The translations under genes and the position numbers were made by a program. The notes beneath the pieces are model-generated. The model saw nothing but the letters and a program-made list of their open reading frames with translations, ran no database searches and had not been told where the DNA came from. Shown one piece after another: positions 48,764 through 60,095 of a DNA stretch of 64,000 nucleotides. Each line of letters starts with the position of its first letter. Position 1 is the first letter of the stretch. This stretch comes from Mesorhabditis belari (taxonomy: Eukaryota > Nematoda > Chromadorea > Rhabditida > Rhabditidae), in the NCBI GenBank assembly GCA_958450365.1, contig CAUEEP010000755.1, positions 372,001 to 436,000 on the forward strand, written 5' to 3'.

Positions 48764-48949
48764 TGGACTTATGCCCTACCTTTACGCTACCGTAAACGCG
48801 TTCCCAAAACGCCTCCAGGCCTGTGTTGCCACGAAGGGAGATCTTTTTTTGAAAAAAGGTAATTTTTTAGGTTAAATTATTGTGTTAAAACAAATTTTTG
48901 TTGTTTTAGTGTCATTTTAATGTAAGGTGGTCTTTAAATCCTCAAGTTC

Positions 48950-49345
48950 TTTCGTCCCCGAATCCTGGGCAACTCTGTAGATGTCTATCTTCATACTTTG
49001 AAGGATCATGCAATGCTCTGGACTCAGCACAACCCAGCTTTGAACTTTAATGCAAAACAGCTCACAGCGAAAAGAAAGCTAAAAGAACCCAAGAATGTTG
49101 CCATTTAAATCTTCTCGACTGATACACGGCGATGAATGGTGTTTGAATTCACCTAATTTGAACGTGACGGATTTGTGTAAGGCATATTGGAGAAACAAGC
49201 ATTCGACAAAACACAACAACATCGAAAGTCTGAATAAGGCTCTTCAAAAGGCCTGGAAACAAAACAAACAAACAATTCCACAAAACCCGAAGAGAATTCG
49301 AGCTGTCATTAAGAATAAAGGAGAATATCGAATGATTTTTGTTTT
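48950..49345 (+). pseudogene. Second Tc1-like C-terminal fragment
   Basis: WCLNSPNLNVTDLCKAYW, then NNIESLNKALQKAWKQNK and RIRAVIKNKGEYR: the third catalytic region and C-terminus of a Tc1-type transposase, with stops upstream. Confidence 0.75.
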
Positions 49346-49504
49346 TTCTTTAGTTGTTCTTGTTCATTGTTACATATTAGAAGTTCAATAAAATTTAAGC
49401 GATCACTAAAGTTTTTTGGAGATTGTTAGGTGTTTCCATGTTTACCTCGAGTCCTGTAAACCGTTCAAAGCCTCTGTTTAGTATAGTTGAACCTTATTAT
49501 TGGT

Positions 49505-49808
49505 CATTGTCAACCTAATAAAGGTCATTGTCAACCTAATAAAGGCCATTATCAACCTAAGGCCATTGTCAACATAATAAAGGCCATTATCAACCTAAGG
49601 CCATTGTCAACATAATAAAGGCCATTATCAACCTAAGGCCATTGTCAACCAAATAAAGGCCATTGCCAACCTAATAAAGCCCATTGTCAACCTAATAAAG
49701 GCCATTGTCAACCTTATAAAGGCCATTGTCAACCTAAGGCCATTGTCAACATAATAAAGGCCATTATCAACCTAAGGCCATTGTCAACCTAATAAAGGCC
49801 ATTGTCAA
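49505..49808. repeat. 22-bp AAGGCCATTGTCAACCTAAT repeat
   Basis: About fourteen units of 22 bp and shortened 14-bp versions (GGCCATTATCAACCTAA). The unit contains CAACCTAA, the terminal motif of the local mariner elements. Confidence 0.9.
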
Positions 49809-49882
49809 GTTTAATTAGAGAGAATGCCTAATTATCTAATTATCTAATTAGATAATTAGGCAAATTCGGAAGGTTCTTCAAA

Positions 49883-50044
49883 ATGAATAAGTTGGAAAAA
49901 AAAATGATAGAACGAAAGGCGAAAAAGTCGACAATAAAGTCCTCTTCTAGTTGGATCATTTTCATTGCTTGCATCTCGATGTGTGCTGGAGTGGTGACCG
50001 TTCACTTACAAATCCACTGGTTTACAGACCACATGCATGGGTAG
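49883..50044 (+). CDS. Small ORF with one membrane segment
   Basis: 53 codons, MNKLEKKMIERKAKKSTIKS followed by a hydrophobic segment SWIIFIACISMCAGVVTVHL and a short tail. A basic region ahead of one helix suggests a type II or tail-anchored small membrane protein, or a misplaced exon (loop 3 and TM6) of the upstream GPCR. I recognise no family and see no splice support; it may be chance. Confidence 0.3.
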   Translation: MNKLEKKMIERKAKKSTIKSSSSWIIFIACISMCAGVVTVHLQIHWFTDHMHG

Positions 50045-50112
50045 AGTGTTTTCCTTATCGTTCGACTTCAATCAAGTATTATCACTATCGTATTTAGAGT
50101 GTTTTCCTCTCA

Positions 50113-50381
50113 GTTAATGTAATAGTACCCCACCGCCCTCGTACAGTCGCGTAGTCGCAAAAGTTTTTTAGTATTTCATTTTTTTCAAAGCGCCCGTACT
50201 TTCAAAAAATGCGTCTTTGGTATCAAAAAATAGCTGAAATTCAGGGCTATTTTTTGATACCAAAACGCGCATTGTAGCATAAACCAGTGTCGAGAAAAAC
50301 TTGTTCAAAGCTAGACTACGCAACACTCCGCACCGTCATTATGGGGGTGTCTAAGTGGGTACTGTTACAGTATTTACAGTA
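50113..50381. mobile_element. MITE family X, copy 5
   Basis: Left end eroded (TTAATGTAATAGTACCCC), right end GTTACAGTATTTACAGTA; 269 bp. Confidence 0.85.
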
Positions 50382-50624
50382 AGTTAAAAGAAAAGAAGTA
50401 GAAGAAAAAAGAATGAAAAAAGCCTTAATCATAAAAAAAGATTTCAAAGGACGCCGTTACTTGTAACAATATGTACTCGAAAAAATTTGAATAAATCAAT
50501 TTGTTTAACCGTCGATTCGCGACGATTCGACTAAAGAAAACAATTATGCAGATTTATTTTTGTTTGATTTGGTTATATGTTTATTGGGGAGGAACACACT
50601 CTATGCATGGGTGAAATAGCAATA

Positions 50625-50940
50625 TCACCAAAGCAATACCACTAAAGCAATATCACCAAAGCAATACCACTAAAGCAATATAACCAAAGCAATATCACAA
50701 TATCAATATCACCAAAGCAATATCACTAAAGCAATATCACCAAAGCTAATATCACCAAAGTAATATCACCAAAGCAATATCACCAAAGCAATATCACCAA
50801 AGCAATATCACCAAAGCAATATCACCAAAGCAATATCACAATAGCAATATCCGAAGCACAATCACCAAAGCAATATCACCAAAGCAATATCACTAAAGCA
50901 ATATCACAATAGCAATATCACAATATCAATATCCAAAGCA
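50625..50940. repeat. 14-15-bp AAGCAATATCACC repeat
   Basis: About twenty units. No spacers differ between units, so this is a minisatellite and not a CRISPR array. Confidence 0.92.
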
Positions 50941-51285
50941 AATCCCAAATAACAAAACTATCAATTTTCTAGATTTCGATACTTCTTCTCGACATTCACT
51001 TGTTTTGACTACACTTTTACTATCGTCATTTTCATCGTCACTGGTTTGTTGTTTAGATTTGCTGATAAATGGAAAAGACAATAATAAACCATAAATTTTT
51101 AGTGATCGTTTTAAAGAAAGTTGAGATGAATGAGAAAAATGCAATGAATAATACTCGAGGAGAGTCTTGTAGATCAGATCGAGGCACGAGATTTGGAAAA
51201 ACAGGGTGAGTGAATGGCTATACTGTAGTTTTAACAGAGTTTGTCTACGTGGATCTTTTAAATAATAGTTGATAGTTGTCTTCAA
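50926..51285 (-). CDS. Unrecognised open frame
   Basis: A 119-codon frame on the minus strand with a charged middle (SKQQTSDDENDDSKSVVKTS) preceded by hydrophobic sequence. The overlapping frame also reads plausibly (DSPRVLFIAFFSFISTFF), so at most one contains exons. Its 3' end runs into the minisatellite. No family recognised; weak support. Confidence 0.2.
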   Translation of the reverse strand: MKTTINYYLKDPRRQTLLKLQYSHSLTLFFQISCLDLIYKTLLEYYSLHFSHSSQLSLKRSLKIYGLLLSFPFISKSKQQTSDDENDDSKSVVKTSECREEVSKSRKLIVLLFGICFGY

Positions 51286-51618
51286 CGAACTTTAGAAGAG
51301 GAACTTCTCATTTAGAGTTGGGAGTTGAAAAAACGAAAACAGCTTAAACACAGTTAGCTTAAACAAAACTTAAAACCAAACCTTAAGCAGAAATAGGGCT
51401 TAATGAGGGGTAAAGATTGTAGTTATTGACAATAAACCACAACCACATTGAGCTGTTGTGGTTAGTGTCTTTAAAATGCTAAATGACACTAATTTATATA
51501 AAAATTGCTAATTTTAGCATTATTTTACATCCTTTCCAAGCACTACAAGATAAGCTGTAGTTCAGGGTGTAAAGAAAATAATGCGCGCTTCGAATACACT
51601 AATTGAAAACCAATATTA
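51286..51618. other. Intergenic, no feature seen
   Basis: AT-rich sequence between the unrecognised frame and the mariner-derived MITE. Confidence 0.35.
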
Positions 51619-52138
51619 TTAGGTTGGTGAATTGAAAACTTCCGGCGATTGTCATATGTGATAGTTTGAGGACTTTCTTCAAAAGAAACCCATTTTGGTG
51701 TCAATGGAAAAGTTGTAGAGAATCAAAAATCAAGCTTATATCCAGATTTTCAGAACGATTCAAAAATTGGTTTTCAAGAAATGAGAATTTAACGAATTTT
51801 CACAAAACTTGCATTTTAAAGCGAAACTACTAAGTGTATCTTTTAGGAAATTTGGCTATAAGCCTAGTTTTCGACTCTCTACAACTTTTCTATTGACAAC
51901 AAAATGGGTTTCTTTTGAAGAAAGTGCTCAAACTGAGACATCTCCAGTCCTCCATTTTTGAGTCTCACACTTGTCTCACACACAAACCAAAATCCTACCA
52001 CGAAAGAGGAATCCGCAAATTGCCTGTAAAATGGGCAGAAGTCGTCAATAATAATGGAAATTATTTTGAATGAATTCATGGTTTTATGTTGAATAAATTT
52101 TAGTTCAAAGTCCCGCAGTTTTCAATGCACCAACCCAA
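51619..52138. mobile_element. Mariner-derived MITE, second copy of the 20832 type
   Basis: 520 bp, TA-flanked, TTAGGTTGGTGAATTGAAAA to the TGCACCAACCCAA end, with the same transposase C-terminal remnant (RGIRKLPVKWAEVVNNNG). Confidence 0.9.
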
Positions 52139-52152
52139 TACATTGAAAACTA

Positions 52153-52727
52153 TTGGATTGTCCAGTTATGAATGCGCGTTTTTACTATTTTGTAAATTTC
52201 TCAGGATATCGAACAGATGTATATGAGTGTTATATATCATTCGAAAGCTGAAGTTCTCCTCTACATTTTCGAATGAGAAAGTTTTTGAATTCATTCAACT
52301 TTTTGCGAAATTGACTGCACAAAGGGAGAGGTCGTTTTCGAAAAAACTCATTCCAGCTTAGCTATTCCTCAAGTTTTATGGTGTAAAATAACCGCCCAGA
52401 AAAGAAAAGAAAAGAAAAAATGCTCTGAAATTGTTATATTTAAAAAAAAGTTTTATTGATATATCTATTGGCCAAACATCAAACGGTTAACTCAATTTGA
52501 GCAGAGCCAAAACTTGATCCAAAGGCACCCTTCCATTTTTTGGCCACCTCTTCTTCTGTGCAGTCAATTTGCTCAAAAGCTAAACAAATTCAAAAACTTT
52601 TTATATCAAAATGTAGAGGAGATCTTCAGCTTTCGAATTATACTCATAAATATCTTTTTCTTGTTTTCGATATCTTAATAAATTTACAGAATAATAAAAA
52701 ACGCGCATTCATAACTGGAAAACCCAA
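52153..52727. mobile_element. Mariner-type MITE (575 bp)
   Basis: TTGGATTGTCCAGTTATGAA to TTCATAACTGGAAAACCCAA, TA-flanked, with no transposase frame. It sits immediately next to the preceding MITE and directly at the left end of segmental unit 2. Confidence 0.9.
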
Positions 52728-53006
52728 TATATTCAAGTTATTCTAGCAACACTGATCACATTTCAAAAAATCAAACAGCAAAAAAAAAAACTCAAAACTC
52801 AGCGCTTATCATTTCGTTTTTATGGTTTGGTCTGTAGGGGTTGTGAACTTTCTTTTTTCATAGAAAATCCCCATTGCCTCCGTCAAAGCAGAGTTTTATG
52901 GGTAAAACCTCGAAATGCGGGACGTATGATAAGCCGGCTTTCGATCCGCATAAAAGCTTTTGAGTGATCAACGAAATTCTATTGAATTTCCCAGCTCTCT
53001 TATCGA

Positions 53007-56000
53007 ATGCTCGGCTTTACAGTAATCCTCGCTCTCGTGGTAACGGTCTCCGCTACATGCACTGGATCCAATTGTGAAACATGCTCGTTCAGTTCGGGAT
53101 GCGGGCGAGAAAAGAAAATGAATGCCGAAGGCTAGACATTTGTAAAAAAAGCTATGGTTTAGCCTTCTTCAGTTGCTTGGTTTAGCTTTCTTCAGTTGCT
53201 GGGTTTAGCCTTCTTCAGTTGCAGGGTTTAGCCTTCTTCAGTTGCTTGGTTTAGCTTTCTTCAGTTGCTGGGTTTAGCCTTGCTTCAATGCTTCAGTAAC
53301 AATGTACGGTTTCCGTTGAAGCTTGACTCACTTTTGTTCAATCAAATATCTTTTGGTCTTTATTTAAGCCAAGTGCTAATGATTAGAAGGGTATTTTTTC
53401 TAAAAGACATCTATTTAAAAGAACTTCCTTAAGTAAACAGCCAGTTTTCATGCAAAAAGCTTATCTTTGGTGTTGTTGGATGAGCCTCGTGGTTTCTCAT
53501 CGGTTAATATTAAAAGCTTGAATGAAAGCTGACTGCTTGATTATAGAATTGAATCAATGCATATGAAATGGCTAAATTTTTGCGCTGTTAAAATCCTTTG
53601 TGAACCCTAAGCGCTATGAGGATTGTTTACACAAAAATGCTTCCATTGCTACACAAAATATTTAGATTGATTTGATGGTTAATCGCGAATAAATGCTTTT
53701 TTGAACATTTAGCCATTGAACATGCATTGATAGTTTTCGAAAATAAGTTTCTTTTAGAAAATGCATCACTCAAAGAGAGCCCATTCTATTAATTATAGGC
53801 TTTGATTGTTTTGAGAAAATTGGGTCTAGGAACTGATAAATTTGATAAATTCATATTTGTTAAATATATAGACCTTTCTTTATAACGGTATCTTTTACAA
53901 AAATCACAATTTTAGATGGAATGGCTCTCAGTGTGTGTCGTCCGGTCTTCTGAACCTGAATTGCGGAAACGCTGGCTGGGTTCGTGAGCTCGGAATTTGT
54001 TGCACTCAATTACAAGATGACTTCCTCTTACAAGATCCACCTACAAGATTGCTCCCCTTGCGCACAAACTTGTCCAGGGAGAAAGAGCCGAAACAGGCCA
54101 GCATAGTGACAAACAGGCCAGGATAGTGACAAACAGGCCAGCATTGTGACAAACAGGCCAGGATAGTGACAAACAGGCCTGCATTGTGACAAACAGGTCA
54201 GGATTGTGACAAACAGGCCAGCATTGTGACAAACAGGCCAGCATTGTGACCGAGTAGCCCGAAAGGGTGAAATAAACGTATAAAAATAAGATAATAAGTG
54301 TATAATAAGAAACAAGAAGCCTTTTGTTTGTGGTCTTTCACAACTCAATACTTTAGTATACTTTAGCATACTTTAGCATACTTTAGTATTATTTCATTAA
54401 ACTTATTTACTAAATTTAAATAAAATTTCAGTTCCTATTACTGTTCTTTTTCGCTTTTGAAAAGAGTTTAAGTAAACAGCAAAATTAACCCATTCGAAAC
54501 CGCAGCGTTTTTTCCTTTTTTTTCGTCTACGGACCAAGCCCTTTTTTGACATTTTTGACTCCGAAGCAGTTTATTTATGGTTGGAAAGATGCAAGAGAGT
54601 CTCCTACACCATTTATTTTTGATGAAGAACGATTTGGATTTGACTTCAGTACTTTTCAAAATCCTATATTATTCTTATTTTATCGACGACAAATTAATCA
54701 GCATGTTAGTAGGCGAATCTAATAAACATGGAAAAGGGAAAAAAAACTGGCAGGATTTCGATGCAAGCTCTTCCTGGCTCTGTATCGTGACTACTGGAGT
54801 AGCAGGCCTGGATTAGGAGGATTTTCCCACATGTCCCACATTATGTCAAGAGCAAAATTTGAATCTATTCTTCGAAACCTGCGTTTTTGTGATAATGAAC
54901 TGGATCCTGCGGGAGATCGGCTTTATAAGATTAGAGCTATTATGGAACATTTCAATGCAAAACCAGAGACTGCATTGATTCCGGGTAAATATAAAACATC
55001 TTCTTTGCCCACGTAATTTGTAGATCTGCTACAATTGGAATATACATGCAATGCTGAAAAACAGCAAAAAAAACCAATTAATTGAATGAAAATAGCTCAA
55101 TTAGCGCTGCAGCGAATAATCGCTGCAGCGGTCCGTTCCTGAGTTTTTGCTGCAGCGATTATTCGCTGCAGAAGTTTCGAATGGGTTAAGAAACTAATCT
55201 TAATCTAAAATGTTTACAGACTTGCAATGATGCCTACGCTTGTCCAGGAACTCCACCCGCCTACAACGAGAACTTCGCCCGGAATCAGCTCTGGAGATTG
55301 CATGCAGCTCAAGCTCAAAATTTACCCACAGACATTGGGGTGAATTAATAGAAATTTCTTTTTATTAAATGTGATTGTTTTAGTTCATCGGCTGTATGCA
55401 AGCAGCTGACGAGGAAGCAGTTTTCCTTGGGCGTGTCCAAGTCACATGCGGATTCCCGGTAGCGTTTTAGGTTCTCGTTTAAATCTTGTGCCACATAACA
55501 TCTGAGATTTGCGAATCTAGCTATGAACGCTAGGCTTAGGCTCAGGCTTAGGCTCAGGCTCAGACTTAGACTTAGGCTTGGACTTAGTGCGAAGGCTAGC
55601 GGCTAGCGCCTCGCACTAAGTCTATTTGGGTTTGGGCTGAACCCCCATTTTCTGGATCTCAGCTTAGACTTAGGCTTAGGCTTAGGCTTAGGCTTAGGCT
55701 TAAGCTTAGGAACGCATTATTTAGCGTTCATCGCTAGATCTAATCTATCTAGCGATTATCTAACCGATCCAGTGCCCCTACTTACAAATCTTAACCTCTT
55801 AGACCAAATTGTGAGCTGTGTAAAATGAAAACCAAAGAAAAAATGAAACCTTTTTACAGCTTCCCACTGATCCATGCACTACGGATGTTTTCGCATTGCC
55901 CGGCTCAAATGCCATTGTTGCCTCAACTCTCGGAACAGCCGCAAACACCACACAAGTTAGACAGGAGAACTTTTTTCACCAGCATAGATACATTTTAGTC

Positions 56001-57056
56001 TATTAAAATAATTGCCGTCTAAAGATATTATCATTTTTCAGCTCATCAATGCACTTCTTGCCCTAACCATTCCGCTCACCACCAACGGGGTCAGCTTGCC
56101 TTTTTCTTTATAATTATAATTTTCTTTTTCTTCAGGTTATCGTCTATTGGGATAACGCTAACTCGTTGTTATGGCCTGGCGTGGAAACAATTCTTTCAAG
56201 CGCCTTTGCCTCCACATCGCCTTATTCAGGATACAATGTAAGCAACGGGATAAGGATTTAACGGGATTCATCAAAACATAGCAAATCCACAAAGTAACTT
56301 TAAACTTTAGCTGGTTCTTACCGGCCACTCAATCGGTGCAGCGGTTGCCGTGCTTATGGCGGGAGAGGTTTGCATTATATTTGTAGAAAATGATTGATTC
56401 GTGTTTCCTTACAATTTTTCAACTTTATTCTAGGCGGCCCAGGCAAGCTGGCTTCCATCAACTGCCCAAGTGTCGTCGATCACTTTCGGTGAACCCCGAA
56501 TCGGCAACTATGCTTTTCTCGACTCGAACTTTGCTGCGGCTAGTGTTTTTTTTGCAATTTCAGATTTAGCAATGTCAGATTCATAAAATGAATTTTTAGG
56601 CGCCAAATCATTTGCGAATCATCAATCAAAACGACGTGATCACTACTCTTCCCGTCGAACTTGGCGTCTTCCACACCAAGTATCCGGTAGTTTAGATAGA
56701 GAGTTTAGATAGGATTGAATGAAAAGTGTTTTTAGGTTCAATACAAGAATGGAATGAATTCAACATTCCTCGGCACTCAAACCATCTGCAATACTTATGA
56801 GGCTTCGAGTGAGTTTCCATTAAGCTTTAGTAGCCAATAAAACAGTCAAAACTTGAGCGTCAAAACTAGAAAACAGAAATTTCAATAAGAAAACTTCTTA
56901 ATGAGTTTATAAGCTTTAAAAAAATGGTCAGATTGTGCGGCAAACGCGTTGGGCGGAATCCCGATCCTTGCTCCCGACTATCACAACACATATTTCGGCA
57001 TTCCCGACTCCTATCCAACCTGGCGTGTCACCAATTGCTCATATGCGGGAATTTGA
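53007..57056 (+). CDS. Secreted class-3 lipase, copy 2
   Basis: Same twelve-exon plan as copy 1, with signal peptide MLGFTVILALVVTVSA and the triad LVLTGHSIGAAV, NQNDVITTLP and APDYHNTYFG. All exons remain open; the final exon has one extra residue in FGIPDSYPTW. Differences that matter: the exon-1 donor is GC (GGGCGAG where copy 1 has GGGTGAG), the donor after the GNYAFLDSNF exon is also GC (GCTAGT against GTTAGT), and intron 2 has gained a piggyBac element. If both GC donors are used, the protein is intact. Copy 2 residues differ mainly around the middle and C-terminal part (e.g. TTLPVELG for TTLPLAGLG). Confidence 0.82.
53150..53285. repeat. Lipase intron 1 repeat, copy 2
   Basis: Five or six units TTGGTTTAGCTTTCTTCAG, diverged from the array at 28655. 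Confidence 0.88.
54093..54250. repeat. 20-bp ATTGTGACAAACAGGCCAG repeat, copy 2
   Basis: About eight units; GGATAGTGAC variants alternate with GCATTGTGAC, a pattern absent from copy 1. Confidence 0.9.
54489..55185 (+). mobile_element. Non-autonomous piggyBac element
   Basis: 697 bp between two TTAA sites (54485-54488 and 55186-55189), with ends CCCATTCGAAAC and GTTTCGAATGGG. A transposase remnant is readable inside: FSHMSHIMSRAKFESILRN, then LRFCDNELDPAGDRLYKIRA, matching the DDE core region of piggyBac transposases; stops and the missing N- and C-terminal parts make it defective. Subterminal CGCTGCAGCGATT repeats near the right end. Lipase copy 1 has the empty site, a single TTAA at 30269-30272. 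Confidence 0.93.
55530..55710 (+). repeat. Interstitial TTAGGC arrays, lipase copy 2 intron 4
   Basis: Two short arrays (55530-55582 with CTCAGG variants, 55662-55710) around the same GGCTAGCGGCTAGCGCC tract as in copy 1. Confidence 0.88.
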
Positions 57057-57173
57057 GTGTTTCAAGATTCAAGATAAAACAATAAAACATTCACAATCTT
57101 AATAGCTGCTAATAAATTCTTTGTTTTACTTTAAATGCTCTGATAAAATCGCAATGTTTTTAAACGATTTATA

Positions 57174-57711
57174 TTAGGTTGTCCAATAAGTAATGCGTGT
57201 TTTGACACGATTTTCAAAATATCACAAAATTAACAAAAGAGAACTTTATTAATCGATATATTCTCCACAACAATCAACAACATTTCTCCATCGTCCGAGC
57301 AAAGAGTGAAGTCCGTCATGGTGTTAAGCAAAGCTTCGTTATCAAAAACGACTGGCCTTCCAGCGCGTTCCTCGTCCTCTAACGACTCGTTTCCATCCGC
57401 AAATCGTTTAAACCAGCGCTGGCACTGGCTGATTGAAATTGAATCTTCTCCAAATGCGGCACAGATAGTTCGATGGCAATCCGCTGCAGTTTTACCTCGT
57501 TTGAAATCATACAGCATTGATGCGCGGACAACAAACTTTTTGTCTTTCATCTGCAAAACAACATATCTATTATAAAACAAAGGCAAATGAATAAAATAAT
57601 ATATAAAAATAAACACAAGATGCTGATGATTAAAAAGAGCATATATTTGCTCGAAGCGATTTCGCAATAGTTTCGAAATAAGTAACACGCATTACTTATT
57701 GGACAACCTAA
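57174..57711 (-). mobile_element. Internally deleted mariner (538 bp)
   Basis: TTAGGTTGTCCAATAAGTAA to the inverse, TA-flanked. The minus strand keeps the transposase N-terminus (LYDFKRGKTAADCHRTICA, SQCQRWFKRFADGNESLEDE) joined to the last residues (GLHSLLGRWRNVVDCCGEYID in a shifted frame), the whole catalytic middle being deleted. This shows directly how a MITE arises from an autonomous mariner. Confidence 0.92.
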
Positions 57712-57904
57712 TACATAAAACGTAAAAAAGTTATCTTTTTTTTCTTTTGTTTATAAAAACCTTTAAAAACTTTTGATCAACTTAGTTTCTTAAGAAAGTC
57801 TGAATTCTTTGCTTTTTTTGATACCAAGCACTCATCAGTTAAAGTTCTTCAATTGCTGAGAAAGATTCATTTATTTTCAATCATAAATTTCAATCGTTTT
57901 CAGA

Positions 57905-58033
57905 TTCAATCAACGCTTCTTGAGCTTTTCTTGCATTGCATTCCTGTCGAGTTTTTCTTTTCAACAATCAGTGTACGCTTTTATGGCATCACGTACACAT
58001 GGTTTCAATGGAGTGCCACAACACATTATGTAA
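57905..58033 (+). pseudogene. Srh receptor remnant (exon 2 only)
   Basis: IQSTLLELFLHCIPVEFFFS.. and TYTWFQWSATTHY, about 42 codons, orthologous to exon 2 (33809-33934) of the Srh gene in unit 1 including the intron sequence after it. Exon 1 and all later exons are absent. Confidence 0.88.
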
Positions 58034-58199
58034 AAGAAATCTTTGTATAATTATAAACAAACTATTCCAAAATAGAAAGCGAAGGCTTTCAAAAGACAAC
58101 TGAATCGGATTTGATAAGTTTATTTGGATTTAGACCTAGGGAAAGGCACTAGGTCGCAAATAGCCGATTCTATAAAGTCTTTTGTACTTTATAGAATCT

Positions 58200-58600
58200 A
58201 TGTTGAAGTAAATCTTCTTTTGGATAAAGCCAGTCTGGTCATGCCTGTGAATTGACTACCCTGAGCACCCTGAGCGTCGCCTAAATTGTTCAAAATCTCG
58301 AGAATCGCTTATCAGAACCTATCGATGTGGGGTCGGAAAATGTAGCTGACGATGAGATCTAGTTGGGGATTAGAGTGTTGAGCTTCTGCAAAAGCTTGGA
58401 AACCGCCAAATAGTCATCAACTCGGCTCGGCGGGGTGCACTACTATTAGAGATAATACGCTAAATGAAGATAAGCTAGTTTCCAGAGGTTTTACAGTAAA
58501 TGAAGATAGGCTAGAGTTTTACAGAGTCCTGTAAAGTCCCAGTAATTGTGACTTTAAAATGTAGCTTCTAAATTGAAAATCGAAAGACTGATATTATTTT
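58200..58600. repeat. Inverted duplicate of 25400-25800 with MITE Y copy 7
   Basis: MITE Y core at 58252-58462 with both flanks matching the reverse complement of the 25.4-25.8 kb segment. Confidence 0.8.
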
Positions 58601-58964
58601 GTATTTTGAAAGAGTTAATGTATCTTTTCACTTGATTAAGAGAAATTTCAGGTAGTTCCGGCTCTGCCCGTCAACTTGTAAAACAGAGTTTGAAAGTAAA
58701 AAGTAAATCTTTGAATTGTGGTAATTTTAGGGATTTTTACGCTCAATATCTTATCTAAATGTTGATAAAGAATACTGGTGAAAAAAAAAGTTTCTTAATT
58801 GAATTCTTTTTTTAAAAAACTTTCTAAGAAGTCTATTTTGCAAGTCACTTTTTTTTCGCTCTTTTGTTCATAGATCAACTTTGATTCATCAAAACAGGAT
58901 AAAAACTTGCTGCCTAATAGACAATCGAATACTAAGAATGTTTCAAAAGCTCTATAGAAAGACA
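58601..58964. other. Duplicated non-coding flank
   Basis: 58765-58960 is homologous to 36790-37010. No gene seen. Confidence 0.5.
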
Positions 58965-59241
58965 TGCCGTAAATACTGTAATAGTTCCCCCCTACCCATA
59001 ATGACGGTGCGGAGTGTTGCGTAGTCTAGCTTTGAACGCGCTTTTCTCGACACTGGTTTATGCTACAATGCGCGTTTAGATATCAAAAAATAGCCCTGAA
59101 TTTCAACTATTTTTTGATACCAAAGACGCATCTTTTGAAAGTACGGGCTCTTTGACTAATGGCTTTGAAAAACTAAAAAAACTTTTGCTACTACGCGACT
59201 GTACGAGGGGGAAATGGGGTACTATTACAGTATTTACGGTA
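58965..59241. mobile_element. MITE family X, copy 6
   Basis: TGCCGTAAATACTGTAATAG to CTATTACAGTATTTACGGTA, 277 bp. Orthologous insertion to copy 4 but internally shorter. Confidence 0.9.
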
Positions 59242-59286
59242 GTTCAGTTTTTGAGAAATCCTATAAACAAAAACTCTATGGATTAG

Positions 59287-59653
59287 CACGTGTGGCTGAC
59301 TGGTTAAGTGTCTTTTATCTTAATCGGAAAGTCGAGGGTTCGAACCCCACATGCGACATGGTCACCCCCTTCGGATTTCCTTTCCCTTCGGGTTGAGAGG
59401 TTTTCTGGAGGGCAGTCTGGTGGTTGTGGCCCCAGTTCTTTAAAGTGACAAGCCACTCCTTCATCGTCATCTTCCCTTCACCACCAAAAAAGCTATTTAG
59501 TTCCCCATTGAGCTTAGGGTTAGGGAGCCGTCTGTCATGACGTGGGTTAAGTTAAGATATAACCTAGTATTGTGTGTGTCGTTGTATTGTGATTGATATA
59601 TTCCGTGTATGCGATAAATTCACCACTGGTAGCCCCAGTCGGTATTTTTTTTT
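59287..59653 (+). mobile_element. tRNA-headed SINE with intact A and B boxes
   Basis: About 367 bp present only in unit 2. The head reads CACGTGTGGCTGACTGG (A box) and GGTTCGAACCC (perfect B box), and its first seven bases pair with ACATGCG after the T-arm at six of seven positions, like an acceptor stem. The D-arm (TGGCTGACTGGTTAAG) resembles Ser/Leu-type tRNAs. A unique body of about 290 bp and a final run of nine T follow. The site is flanked by TTAG on both sides, and unit 1 (37481-37490, GGCTTAGATATGG) shows the uninterrupted sequence. Confidence 0.75.
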
Positions 59654-60095
59654 AGATATGGCTTAGCTCAGAATTGACTGATTTCAAAGATAAGTTTCCT
59701 GCTTGAAGTCTAGCCATTAGATCGGGATGAAACTTTACGGTAGTTTTACCACGTTTTAAAGTGCCAACCCAGGATTTTCTCGGAAAAAGATCCCAAGTTT
59801 CTAAACACCTTTCAGAAAGGCGAAGGGATTTCTTCAATTGATTTTAATCATCTTTGAGCATTTGATTTTAAAAGGTTACCATGGTGTAAATTTTCATTTT
59901 CCTGATTTCCTTTTTTTGATAAGGTTATCCGATAATTTCACCTGCAGCAGCTGCAATTGTCACCAAAAAACTTCTAAATTCTTAGAATATCAGCTTTCAA
60001 AAGGGGTTTTTCACTCTTGAAAAAACTTCTAAATTTTTAGAAAATCTTTCAGTTTTCTTTTCAAAGTTTTCATTTTCAGAAAGATTTTATTGAAA

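Noticed and set aside
48273..48875. Open frames across the CCTTATCGCCA array
   Set aside because: An 11-bp repeat without stop stays open in every frame; the ends belong to a broken Tc1-like element.
50625..50940. CRISPR-like regular repeats
   Set aside because: No unique spacers between units; the genome is eukaryotic; it is a minisatellite.
54577..54816. Independent gene in lipase intron
   Set aside because: Belongs to the defective piggyBac transposase between the two TTAA sites.
59287..59360. Functional tRNA gene
   Set aside because: The anticodon arm does not pair properly and the unit continues into a SINE body that is absent from the sister locus.
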